NCBI RefSeq assembly: GCF_000725285.1
Contig: NZ_CP007161.1
Location: forward strand, 1,783,911 to 1,847,910
Length of the DNA stretch: 64,000 nucleotides
Direction of reading: 5' to 3'
Origin: Virgibacillus sp. SK37
Lineage (GTDB): Bacteria; Bacillota; Bacilli; Bacillales; Amphibacillaceae
Shown here: piece after piece, positions 41,023 to 47,891 of the stretch
Layout: every line of letters starts with the position of its first letter
Position numbering within the stretch: position 1 is the first letter of the stretch
Translations under genes and position numbers: made by a program
Notes under the pieces: model-generated
The model's input: only the letters and a program-made list of their open reading frames with translations
Told to the model about the DNA's origin: nothing
Databases searched by the model: none

Positions 41023-41238
41023 GCCTGTAACCGTTGGGGGACAAGGGTTTGAAGAGTTGGTGATTTGAAAGAACTTTTTATTAATGCTATGAAAGTGTAA
41101 CTAAAAGGTAATTGTTAATTTGATAGCCTTGCGTATCAAAAATATTGGGAAACGTCGTAGACTTTCCTAATAACTTCTCTCAATAGGAGTTAGCTTTAAT
41201 TAATATCAAAAATAAAATTCAAAAGGAGATTATTAAAT
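41023..41238. other. Non-coding leader of the following gene
   Basis: No coding frame is seen. Features are a G-rich stretch (GTTGGGGGACAAGGG, 41034-41048), an AACTTCT/AGGAGTT hairpin at about 41172-41192 and the ribosome site AAAAGGAGAT at 41221. Together with the inverted repeat it makes a leader of nearly 390 bases, long for a phage gene. Confidence 0.5.
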
Positions 41239-42906
41239 TTGAAAAAGGATAAAACATGGAAACAAATTGAAATGAGAAGGGTTGTCAAAGAAGAGAAAAA
41301 ATTAGATTTAAGTCATGATTACCAATATGGGGGTAATAGGTTTAATAATACATCATCAACTGGTATTTCGACTTTCTTCCACCAATTAAACAAGGAACTA
41401 GTAGACGAAGGATTGTTGCAAGCGGAACAAATTAATGGCTACTTACATACTGCTTTAGGTGATAAAGAAGCAGGAACATTAGTTGAAGAGTTGAGTGATG
41501 TTGTCGAATCCGAATATTATCACAGGAACTATGCTGGCATAAATAAAAAAAGCAAGTTGTCGGAAGAGATATACATAAATCGTAAATTGGAGTCTTTGGC
41601 GGACAAGTTAATCACATCAAGTAATAATGAAGAATATCCAGTAATGAGCAAATATGCTGAGGACATGAACTCTAAAAGAGAAATGTTAATTAATGATGTT
41701 GAAGATGACGATGGGAGAATACTTAGCAAATTACATCCAGATATAGTTGAGTTATTTAATAACGAACATACTCAAAGACTTATCAATAATTATAAGTTGT
41801 CAGAAGAAGATAAACGGAAATTAAGAAATAAGAATGTGACAATTAAGGATTTAGACAATCACCCTGAAATGATGACAATGTATCTTGCTGCCATGACTCT
41901 TGAAAATGAACTTGGTGTTAGTGAGCAGTTTACAGAAGAAGAAAAGCTAGAAAAGAAACTTACTTACATAGAAAAATATAACGAAATGTTGTTAAAGGAA
42001 AAGGAAAAAGCCTTCAGTCGGTGGAGTGAAGGAAAGTCAAGGTTAGACGATGATAAGATCATAGAATACAAAGAGAATCCGTATAAGTTTGAGTATTTGT
42101 TTGTAAATAGTGTGTGGAGACCACTAACAGAAGAAAGTGAATTAGAAGAAAAATGGAATGAAGTACTAAGGTTTTATGGAAACGCAAATAATCCAATTAG
42201 CCAATACAATAAAGCTAAAAGGATTAAAAATGATATTACATATGAGATCGGTTATATGAAACAAAGGCTAGAGCCACCTGTAGGATTTAGGGGGCAAAAG
42301 GTAACGGAATATGACATAAGGCTAGATCAGAAAGAGTTAGAAACTAAATTTACCTTTAGTGATAGCAAGATGATTGAAGGGTTATTGCAAGTACATAATG
42401 GGTTATCATCTCCAGTAAAAGATGAAAATGGCAAATCAATAAGATACAAGTACGCTATACCATTGTTTCAGGAGTTAGAAGATAAGCATGAGGGACATAA
42501 CACATATATAGGTCATCATATCATAGGAAAATTTAGAAGGTTATGGGCTGCAACTAATCTAGCAGACTATGAAAATAGTATAGTGGATTTAATAGTTAAT
42601 TGTACACATACAAAGGGAAAAGGTGAAAGCAGGGAAGACTTTTACCAACATATTATAGATACCCTCAACCGTACATATGATTTTGAAGTACATAATGAAA
42701 GACAACTTCAAACGTTGATAAGAAAGTTGTCAAAAAAGATCAGCAATACATACTTAGATGAAATTGAAATTAATAAGCTTGGAGTAGTAAAGTGTAGCAA
42801 GTGTAATGAGGATAAAGTAGCTAGTCCTCGGAATTTTGGAAGCAATAAAAATAACACTGGGAGGAAAGGTTTAAGATCAACTTGTAGAGAATGCGATAAC
42901 ATATAA
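41239..42906 (+). CDS. Large hypothetical phage protein with C-terminal zinc ribbon
   Basis: 555 residues from a TTG after AAAAGGAGAT. Mostly helical and highly charged, with no enzyme motif I recognise. The last 40 residues form a zinc-ribbon-like unit: VKCSKCNEDK ... STCRECDN, a finger seen on phage DNA-binding and HNH-linked proteins. It follows the helicase-like gene, so a replication or recombination role is plausible but unproven. Confidence 0.7.
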   Translation: MKKDKTWKQIEMRRVVKEEKKLDLSHDYQYGGNRFNNTSSTGISTFFHQLNKELVDEGLLQAEQINGYLHTALGDKEAGTLVEELSDVVESEYYHRNYAGINKKSKLSEEIYINRKLESLADKLITSSNNEEYPVMSKYAEDMNSKREMLINDVEDDDGRILSKLHPDIVELFNNEHTQRLINNYKLSEEDKRKLRNKNVTIKDLDNHPEMMTMYLAAMTLENELGVSEQFTEEEKLEKKLTYIEKYNEMLLKEKEKAFSRWSEGKSRLDDDKIIEYKENPYKFEYLFVNSVWRPLTEESELEEKWNEVLRFYGNANNPISQYNKAKRIKNDITYEIGYMKQRLEPPVGFRGQKVTEYDIRLDQKELETKFTFSDSKMIEGLLQVHNGLSSPVKDENGKSIRYKYAIPLFQELEDKHEGHNTYIGHHIIGKFRRLWAATNLADYENSIVDLIVNCTHTKGKGESREDFYQHIIDTLNRTYDFEVHNERQLQTLIRKLSKKISNTYLDEIEINKLGVVKCSKCNEDKVASPRNFGSNKNNTGRKGLRSTCRECDNI

Positions 42907-42989
42907 AAATAACATAAAAATTATCATAAGTCAATACATTTATACATATTTTCTTAATATTTTGTAGAAATCTCTCTAATATAAGTAGA

Positions 42990-43080
42990 AGGAACAATGT
43001 TCCTTATTGGTCATTTTGCAAAATGATTAATCCAATCCAAAGTGTGCGAGCAGTCTTAATTGATTGCTCGATCTTTTTTT
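42990..43080 (+). other. Two palindromes and a terminator: possible small RNA or leader
   Basis: A 17-base palindrome AAGGAACAATGTTCCTT (42990-43006), a 14-base palindrome CATTTTGCAAAATG (43013-43026) and an intrinsic terminator (43045-43080) lie in a gene-free gap. They could be operator sites or a short structured transcript. Confidence 0.5.
43045..43080 (+). terminator. Intrinsic terminator
   Basis: CGAGCA / TGCTCG stem with a loop of about 12 bases and a run of seven T's. Confidence 0.8.
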
Positions 43081-43140
43081 ATCTCTAACTAAATAAATTG
43101 AATAAATAAATTGAATTGAATCTGAAGGTAGGTGGTGATT

Positions 43141-43353
43141 TTGGATCGAAATGAGCGATTTGATCTTTTAACACAAATGAAACGAAAAGACATTAAGGTA
43201 AAGGATGCTGCTGATCATTTAGATTGTTCTAGTTCTCTAGTTAGTCTCTTCCTAAGGGATAAAGGAAATATGGACAAGCAAAAAGTGATTAAGCTAAAGC
43301 AGTACATTAAAGATAAGCCAGAATACAAAATTGGCAAAATTAAAATTGAATAA
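43141..43353 (+). CDS. Small HTH protein (XRE-like)
   Basis: About 70 residues. MKRKDIKVKDAADHLDCSSS and LVSLFLRDKGNMDKQKVIKL form a helix-turn-helix like Cro/C1 proteins. The TTG at 43141 follows AGGTGGTGA; a GTG at 43132 is an alternative. It may be a second phage regulator controlling the structured region downstream or the middle operon. Confidence 0.7.
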   Translation: MDRNERFDLLTQMKRKDIKVKDAADHLDCSSSLVSLFLRDKGNMDKQKVIKLKQYIKDKPEYKIGKIKIE

Positions 43354-43410
43354 ATATTATTCTTTAATATAGTCTTCCATAAAACTTGTCGTTGCCTAAG
43401 CGACATTAAA

Positions 43411-43617
43411 TAATTTAGGATTCATTTATTATTTTCCTAATTGTCCGCATCGGCTCTGTAACGGGTCGCCATTCAGCACCTCGGACGTAAAATAGATAAG
43501 GTGTTGGGCATATTTAAGCATTTAATGCTTTACCTTATTGGTATTGTATTTGATGGTTAATTTCTCCTAATATAATTGGTGTGATGCTTAGTTGGGGAGT
43601 TTGCGTAGCTTCCCAAC
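43411..43617 (+). other. Structured non-coding region
   Basis: No frame with a ribosome site is seen. Stem pairs visible: TTAGGA/TCCTAA (43415, 43435), GTCCG/CGGAC (43443, 43482), ATAAGGT/ACCTTAT (43496, 43532) enclosing AAGCAT/ATGCTT, and a terminator-like GTTGGG-GAG/CT-CCCAAC stem (43591-43617). The 43443-43486 part is markedly GC-rich against the phage background. Confidence 0.55.
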
Positions 43618-43651
43618 TTTGTTGTCATGCGCAAAAATGAAAGGTGATTAC

Positions 43652-43819
43652 ATGGCTAGGCAAAGTAAAAGAGATTTTGAATATTTGATGAAGAAATTTA
43701 AGAAGAGTTCTTCTGAAAATATAAAAGACAATAAATCGAGAGAAAAGAGGCATAAGGATGGGAGAAAAAATAATGGAAAAAAGAGAACCAACAAATCCGA
43801 TAGTCAAAGAGAGGATTAA
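43652..43819 (+). CDS. 55-residue highly basic phage peptide
   Basis: MARQSKRDFEYLMKKFKKSS followed by a Lys/Arg/Asn-rich tail. AAAGGTGAT precedes the ATG. It overlaps the next gene by 62 bases. Possibly RNA or DNA binding; unknown. Confidence 0.55.
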   Translation: MARQSKRDFEYLMKKFKKSSSENIKDNKSREKRHKDGRKNNGKKRTNKSDSQRED

Positions 43820-44048
43820 ATTTGAGGAAAGTTTAAATGAAGGTGATCGGTTCTTGTATGAGTTGATATATCAGGCTTCTCAAAAAAGCAATAATCATCA
43901 CTATAAAGGTACTTATCCTCTCTATAGACAAATCATTGAATCGCAGGATGAAATAATAAAACGGTTAGATAGTATCGAGCTATCACTAAAATCAGGGTTA
44001 AAAAAGCCAAAAATACCTAAGATTGAAATTGATTGGTTGGAATCATGA
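43758..44048 (+). CDS. Hypothetical phage protein
   Basis: 96 residues, helical (KFEESLNEGDRFLYELIYQA, YRQIIESQDEIIKRLDSIEL). The ATG at 43758 or a second at 43773 may be used. Its stop overlaps the next start (ATGA). Unrecognised. Confidence 0.65.
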   Translation: MGEKIMEKREPTNPIVKERIKFEESLNEGDRFLYELIYQASQKSNNHHYKGTYPLYRQIIESQDEIIKRLDSIELSLKSGLKKPKIPKIEIDWLES

Positions 44049-44260
44049 GCATAGCTAAAGTAAGAGAAGAGATGTTCAATGCATTGGAACAAGAAGAGTT
44101 GGATTTGTCGATTACTATACATAATTTATTGAATAATTTTAGTTCTGGACAAGAGGAGCAGGAAGCTACAATTAATCTTATGTACGAATATTTAACAGCA
44201 AGTATAGAAATGGTTAGTCGATATATTACATTGTTAGAACAAAAGGAGAGGGTAAATTGA
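44045..44260 (+). CDS. Hypothetical phage protein
   Basis: 71 residues starting MSIAKVREEMFNALEQEELD, all helical. ATGA overlap with the previous gene and TTGA overlap with the next, so the run is translated in a coupled way. Unrecognised. Confidence 0.68.
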   Translation: MSIAKVREEMFNALEQEELDLSITIHNLLNNFSSGQEEQEATINLMYEYLTASIEMVSRYITLLEQKERVN

Positions 44261-44691
44261 GTAAAGTTTGGTTAGTAGCTGAAACGGATTTTATTGAAGA
44301 TGGATTAGATGGTGTGATGGTAATAAAAGCCGATACCGAAGAGGAAGCAATAGAGAAAGGTATCAGGCGGTTTGCTGAGGTTGATTCCAAAAGGGAAAAT
44401 TTTAGAGAGTATGTTAATGAAGGAAAAGATTGCCCAGCCTTTTCTATTAATGAAACCTTATATCAGGTTGATAGGAAACATAGCTATGAAATTACAAGAG
44501 AACAGTATATGGATAATGTAAATAAATTATTTGCTGGAAATGAGATATTTAAGAAACAATACTTAGATTATGTGAATGGAAGAGAAAACCAAAATCCGAA
44601 TTTCTCGGATGAGTTTTATGAATTTGTTTGTATAAGATTATGCGAATTACATGAATGGGCAGATTTTGAGGCAAGGGAAATCGAATTATGA
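44257..44691 (+). CDS. Hypothetical phage protein
   Basis: 144 residues from a TTG after GGAGAGGG, overlapping the preceding stop. It opens SKVWLVAETDFIEDGLDGVMVIKA, a beta-type segment like short phage DUF proteins, and ends in acidic helices. No motif recognised. Confidence 0.68.
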   Translation: MSKVWLVAETDFIEDGLDGVMVIKADTEEEAIEKGIRRFAEVDSKRENFREYVNEGKDCPAFSINETLYQVDRKHSYEITREQYMDNVNKLFAGNEIFKKQYLDYVNGRENQNPNFSDEFYEFVCIRLCELHEWADFEAREIEL

Positions 44692-44885
44692 CATATAAAC
44701 CATACAGCGAAAGAGAATTTGAGAATAAAAAAGTACTAGATAATGGATGGTATTGTAATGTATGTAGGCAATATTTAGAACGCTCAATTGTCGATGATGA
44801 GTTTGGGTGTGGTAGATGTTCATTGGATGATTGGAATGCTGCAAGGCAAGTTATACAGGTTGAAAAGGTGAATGAAAATGATTAA
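44688..44885 (+). CDS. Small zinc-ribbon phage protein
   Basis: 65 residues with two C-x-x-C pairs (YCNVC near 24 and GCGRC near 41), so it probably binds one zinc ion. ATGA overlap with the previous gene. Possible nucleic acid or protein adaptor; unknown. Confidence 0.68.
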   Translation: MTYKPYSEREFENKKVLDNGWYCNVCRQYLERSIVDDEFGCGRCSLDDWNAARQVIQVEKVNEND

Positions 44886-45129
44886 AAATATGCTACCAAC
44901 TTTAATATTTGGATGGTTAATTAAATTTATATTTGTCGAAGCAATCGTATTAGGTATTGTTTATTTAATTAATGTTATTGCTGGATTAACTATTAGTTAT
45001 TTGTTAGTAGGCGGTATAGTTGGAGTATTATTTGTTCTTGGTTTTATATACTCTATGGTTGCTTATAAAAATACTAAATCAGCTATCAAAAAGATTGGTG
45101 ATGTCTTTGACGATGACTTCTTTAAATAG
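44872..45129 (+). CDS. Small phage membrane protein
   Basis: About 85 residues with two membrane helices (FIFVEAIVLGIVYLINVIAG and VGGIVGVLFVLGFIYSMVAY) and an acidic tail DVFDDDFFK. It overlaps the previous gene. It is not a typical holin position, and the role is unknown. The ATG at 44878 with AAAGGTG upstream is an alternative start. Confidence 0.65.
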   Translation: MKMIKNMLPTLIFGWLIKFIFVEAIVLGIVYLINVIAGLTISYLLVGGIVGVLFVLGFIYSMVAYKNTKSAIKKIGDVFDDDFFK

Positions 45130-45295
45130 AATTAAGGAAGAGTTGATTGAGCAGGGATATGATATGGAAGCAGTGGATCTGGCTTACCTGAAATCAACTA
45201 GTGTATTAGATTGGATAATAAACAATAAGAAAATGGATGAAAAGCAACTACATAATTACTTAAAGTCAATATTGCTGGATAAATTGAATACATAA
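45101..45295 (+). CDS. Hypothetical phage protein
   Basis: About 64 residues (MSLTMTSLNRIKEELIEQGY...), helical, overlapping the membrane protein gene. ATTGGTG precedes the ATG at 45101; 45113 is an alternative. Last gene before the structured leader. Confidence 0.6.
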   Translation: MSLTMTSLNRIKEELIEQGYDMEAVDLAYLKSTSVLDWIINNKKMDEKQLHNYLKSILLDKLNT

Positions 45296-45332
45296 ACTTG
45301 GAAGCCAATTTAGGCATTTTTATTTTGGAGAT

Positions 45333-45450
45333 TGTTGTAATGAAGCAATTTAATACTGTATAGCAATGTGCTTATCTCCTGCATGTTGTGGTGTTAGATT
45401 GTTTCATTACAATATTTTAGTTTTGCAAATGGAGATGAACAAAGGAGATA
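45333..45450 (+). promoter_or_regulatory. Long leader hairpin whose loop is complementary to the downstream ribosome site
   Basis: Positions 45333-45356 pair with 45391-45414 over 24 unbroken base pairs (20 Watson-Crick, 4 G-U). Above a small bulge, CAATGTGC (45364-45371) pairs with GCATGTTG (45381-45388) with two G-U. The 9-base apical loop TTATCTCCT (45372-45380) contains TATCTCCT, the exact complement of the Shine-Dalgarno AGGAGATA at 45443-45450, just before the methyltransferase ATG. The sequence predicts a loop-to-SD pairing (pseudoknot) that would shut off translation. The trigger is unknown. Confidence 0.75.
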
Positions 45451-45455
45451 TTTGA

Positions 45456-46403
45456 ATGGCAAAGGGAAAAGGAAACAAAAAGGTATTAGCCAGTATTAAT
45501 TACAGTATTGATACTGTCAAAAAAATAAAAGATAATTATAAATTTACAATAGAAGAAAAGCAAGATATTTTACATAAGTTTGTCGGTACAAGTCCAGATA
45601 ACAATTCGTATTTTACACCTGATGTTATTTGTAATTGGATTAAGCAATTATTGGATATACAAAGTGGAAAAGTAGCTGATTTATCTGCTGGAGTGGGTAG
45701 CATGATTAAGCCACTTGTTGAAAAGTATGGCTCATTACAAGATGGAATAACGTTTGAAGCCTATGAGTTTGATACAAATAATAGTGCTGCTGGAGAGATA
45801 GCATGGTCAGATTATAGCCAAGTTAATTATATTGGTGACTTTAATTCAATCGAACAACACGAAGAGATACCAGATGATTATTTGTATATAGTCGGTAATC
45901 CACCATTCTCAGGAAGTATTCCTTATTGGTGTGAGTGGAATCATGCTAAAAATGGTAAAGCAAAGAATAATAATATTTGTGATGCCTTTGTTGACTTGAG
46001 TGTACGGAAAGTAAAGGATAAAGGATTTATTGCTCTAGTGCTTCCCTATGGACATTTATACAAGGGAAATGCTACTGCGAAGTTAAGGCAGTGGATGAAG
46101 TCACAGGTTGCTTTAAAAGGTGTATTTCCGCTTGATCAAGATACATTTGCAAAGGCTGGTATTAACGGAACAACAGTGGGAACTTGTCTTGTTATTTGGC
46201 AAAAAGGTGTGGCACAAGAGGAAGTATTTTTTGGTGAGTTATGTGATAAAGACGATATCGTAAAAGAGATGGAGTCAATGGCTAGGCAGTTTCAACTATT
46301 TCTTTCAGGTGATTATGAAGTTAAATATTTATCGGATAGTGCTTCAAGACTGCGTGGTAAGGTTGAACAAAAGATTAAGCCTTGGACGGGTGAAGCAATA
46401 TGA
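45456..46403 (+). CDS. Phage DNA N6-adenine-type methyltransferase
   Basis: 315 residues. SAM-binding motif I is VADLSAGVGSM near 72, motif IV is VGNPPFSGSIPYW near 150 (the NPPF form of N6-adenine enzymes), and LVLPYGHLYKG follows. No recognition domain of type I or II size is seen, and no restriction nuclease is adjacent, so it is probably an orphan enzyme that protects or marks phage DNA. Translation should be controlled by the hairpin in its leader. It overlaps the next gene by four bases. Confidence 0.85.
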   Translation: MAKGKGNKKVLASINYSIDTVKKIKDNYKFTIEEKQDILHKFVGTSPDNNSYFTPDVICNWIKQLLDIQSGKVADLSAGVGSMIKPLVEKYGSLQDGITFEAYEFDTNNSAAGEIAWSDYSQVNYIGDFNSIEQHEEIPDDYLYIVGNPPFSGSIPYWCEWNHAKNGKAKNNNICDAFVDLSVRKVKDKGFIALVLPYGHLYKGNATAKLRQWMKSQVALKGVFPLDQDTFAKAGINGTTVGTCLVIWQKGVAQEEVFFGELCDKDDIVKEMESMARQFQLFLSGDYEVKYLSDSASRLRGKVEQKIKPWTGEAI

Positions 46404-47125
46404 CAGAAGTAAAATGTTATGGATGTAATGAAGATACATTTAGTTTCCTTGTATCTGAGTATGAATTGAAGTCAGGAGGCAAGGTTAATGTCTGCATAGA
46501 ATGTGAGAATAATGCGGAGGTATACTTTGATAAGATTAAGAGAAATTGTCTTATTGATGGCAAGGCATATGAATTAACCGAAAATGACAGAAAGCAAATT
46601 CGGTTGGAACGAAAGCTGAGACTAGAAAAAGAAGAAGATGAACGGATCTTGGACTGTAAAAAGTCCATTTTTTATTTCTCCAATGTTCCTTTAAAGAAGC
46701 CAGAGTATAACCATCAAGCGTTAAAATATATCAATGAGTTTGTTGGTGCAGATGATTCAAATGAGGATCATATACAACGATTCAAGTTTAATTATGCTAT
46801 CGGAAAGCATTGGCATCTTGAAGAATGGGATGGATTAACCAATGTACATATTTACATTGATGAAGTAAGCAAGGAATATCAAAAGGTTAAGAAGCCAGAA
46901 GAAACAAAGTGGAGAGACAGAACACGTAAATGGTACTCAGGGCGATTCGAGTGTGATGAATCGTTCTACAATGTAACATTTGGATTTAGCCAATATGATA
47001 ATGAGCCATGTGGTGATGTATATGTGAGTTATGACTTTATTTGTAGTAAGTCATATAAGATAAGCCGATTGGTCAAAAAATTATTGATTGAAGATGGTTG
47101 GGAGGTGCGAACAGATGAGACATGA
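46400..47125 (+). CDS. Hypothetical protein with N-terminal zinc knuckle
   Basis: 241 residues. The N-terminus has CYGC and CIEC, a four-Cys zinc site, then a Lys/Glu-rich helix (about 65-90) and a C-terminal domain rich in aromatic residues (WRDRTRKWYSGRFECDESFYN). It is coupled to the methyltransferase (ATGA overlap) and overlaps the Dit gene at its 3' end. Possible DNA-modification accessory; not recognised. Confidence 0.68.
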   Translation: MTEVKCYGCNEDTFSFLVSEYELKSGGKVNVCIECENNAEVYFDKIKRNCLIDGKAYELTENDRKQIRLERKLRLEKEEDERILDCKKSIFYFSNVPLKKPEYNHQALKYINEFVGADDSNEDHIQRFKFNYAIGKHWHLEEWDGLTNVHIYIDEVSKEYQKVKKPEETKWRDRTRKWYSGRFECDESFYNVTFGFSQYDNEPCGDVYVSYDFICSKSYKISRLVKKLLIEDGWEVRTDET

Positions 47126-47876
47126 AACTCATTTTAACTTTGATGGTAAATGGTCTTACGATATGGGCGTAAGTAAAGTCAATATTGGAGGAGGTTTATT
47201 TGAGGATTTGATTGTCTCATCTAAACAAATAATGGAGGAAAAAATTGAAGGGCGTGATCGTCCTTATTTTTATGGGGTTGATAAAGAACCCCTCTCCTTC
47301 CCCCTCCCTATTTACTTTGATGACAATTTATCCAATGAAAAAATTAGAGAAATATTACGATGGCTTAATCATGATGATTATCGTCCTTTTTATATGATTG
47401 ATGATCATAATCGCAGATGGTATGTAATGATTACGGACAATGCTACCGCTATACATAACGGTATTAAAAGTGGATACATGGAATTAAATTTACGTACCGA
47501 CTCCCCCACTACTCTTACACCATTTACTAAGTCAAAATTATATAGGTTTGAGAACAATGTAAATGGAGAGTTGATTAACTTTGAAAATAGAGGTGACTTT
47601 AAATGTAAGCCTATTGTACATATCTTGAAACGTGGTAAAGGAGATATCTCTATAAAAAACATGTCTAACAATACAGGTGAATTTAAAATTACAGGATTAG
47701 ATGATCAGGAACAAGTTACGGTAGATTGTGAATATCAAGAAATAAATTCATCTGCAAATAAATTTAGATATGATAGTTTTTCTAAGAAATATTTATCATT
47801 TGTACGTGGAGTTAACCGATTAAAAATTGTTGGTGATTGTGATATATGGTTTGAAACTGAATTTAAAGTCTATTAG
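47115..47876 (+). CDS. Distal tail protein (Dit, SPP1 gp19.1-like)
   Basis: About 253 residues. HETHFNFDGKWSYDMGVSKVNIGG near the start and ERPYFYGVDKEPLSFPLPIYF-like and RWYVMITDNATAIHNGIKSGYMEL segments match the Dit family (phage_tail, SPP1 gp19.1). Dit forms the ring at the tail tip that joins the tube to the Tal protein. GGGAGGTG precedes the ATG at 47115, inside the end of the previous gene. Its place before the terminase is unusual. Confidence 0.82.
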   Translation: MRHETHFNFDGKWSYDMGVSKVNIGGGLFEDLIVSSKQIMEEKIEGRDRPYFYGVDKEPLSFPLPIYFDDNLSNEKIREILRWLNHDDYRPFYMIDDHNRRWYVMITDNATAIHNGIKSGYMELNLRTDSPTTLTPFTKSKLYRFENNVNGELINFENRGDFKCKPIVHILKRGKGDISIKNMSNNTGEFKITGLDDQEQVTVDCEYQEINSSANKFRYDSFSKKYLSFVRGVNRLKIVGDCDIWFETEFKVY

Positions 47877-47891
47877 AGAGGAGGGTAACTA

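Noticed and set aside
40851-41238. Group I intron
   Set aside because: Despite the large inverted repeat, I could not find the conserved P7/P3 core elements, and both neighbouring genes are complete.
43443-43486. A tRNA or tRNA-like gene in the GC-rich block
   Set aside because: No T-loop or anticodon arm can be formed, and the length is too short.
44872-45129. Holin
   Set aside because: Two membrane helices are present, but no endolysin gene adjoins, and the place is in the middle genes.
45456-47125. Complete restriction-modification system
   Set aside because: Only a methyltransferase is recognisable; the next gene has a zinc knuckle but no nuclease motif such as PD-(D/E)xK or HNH that I can see.
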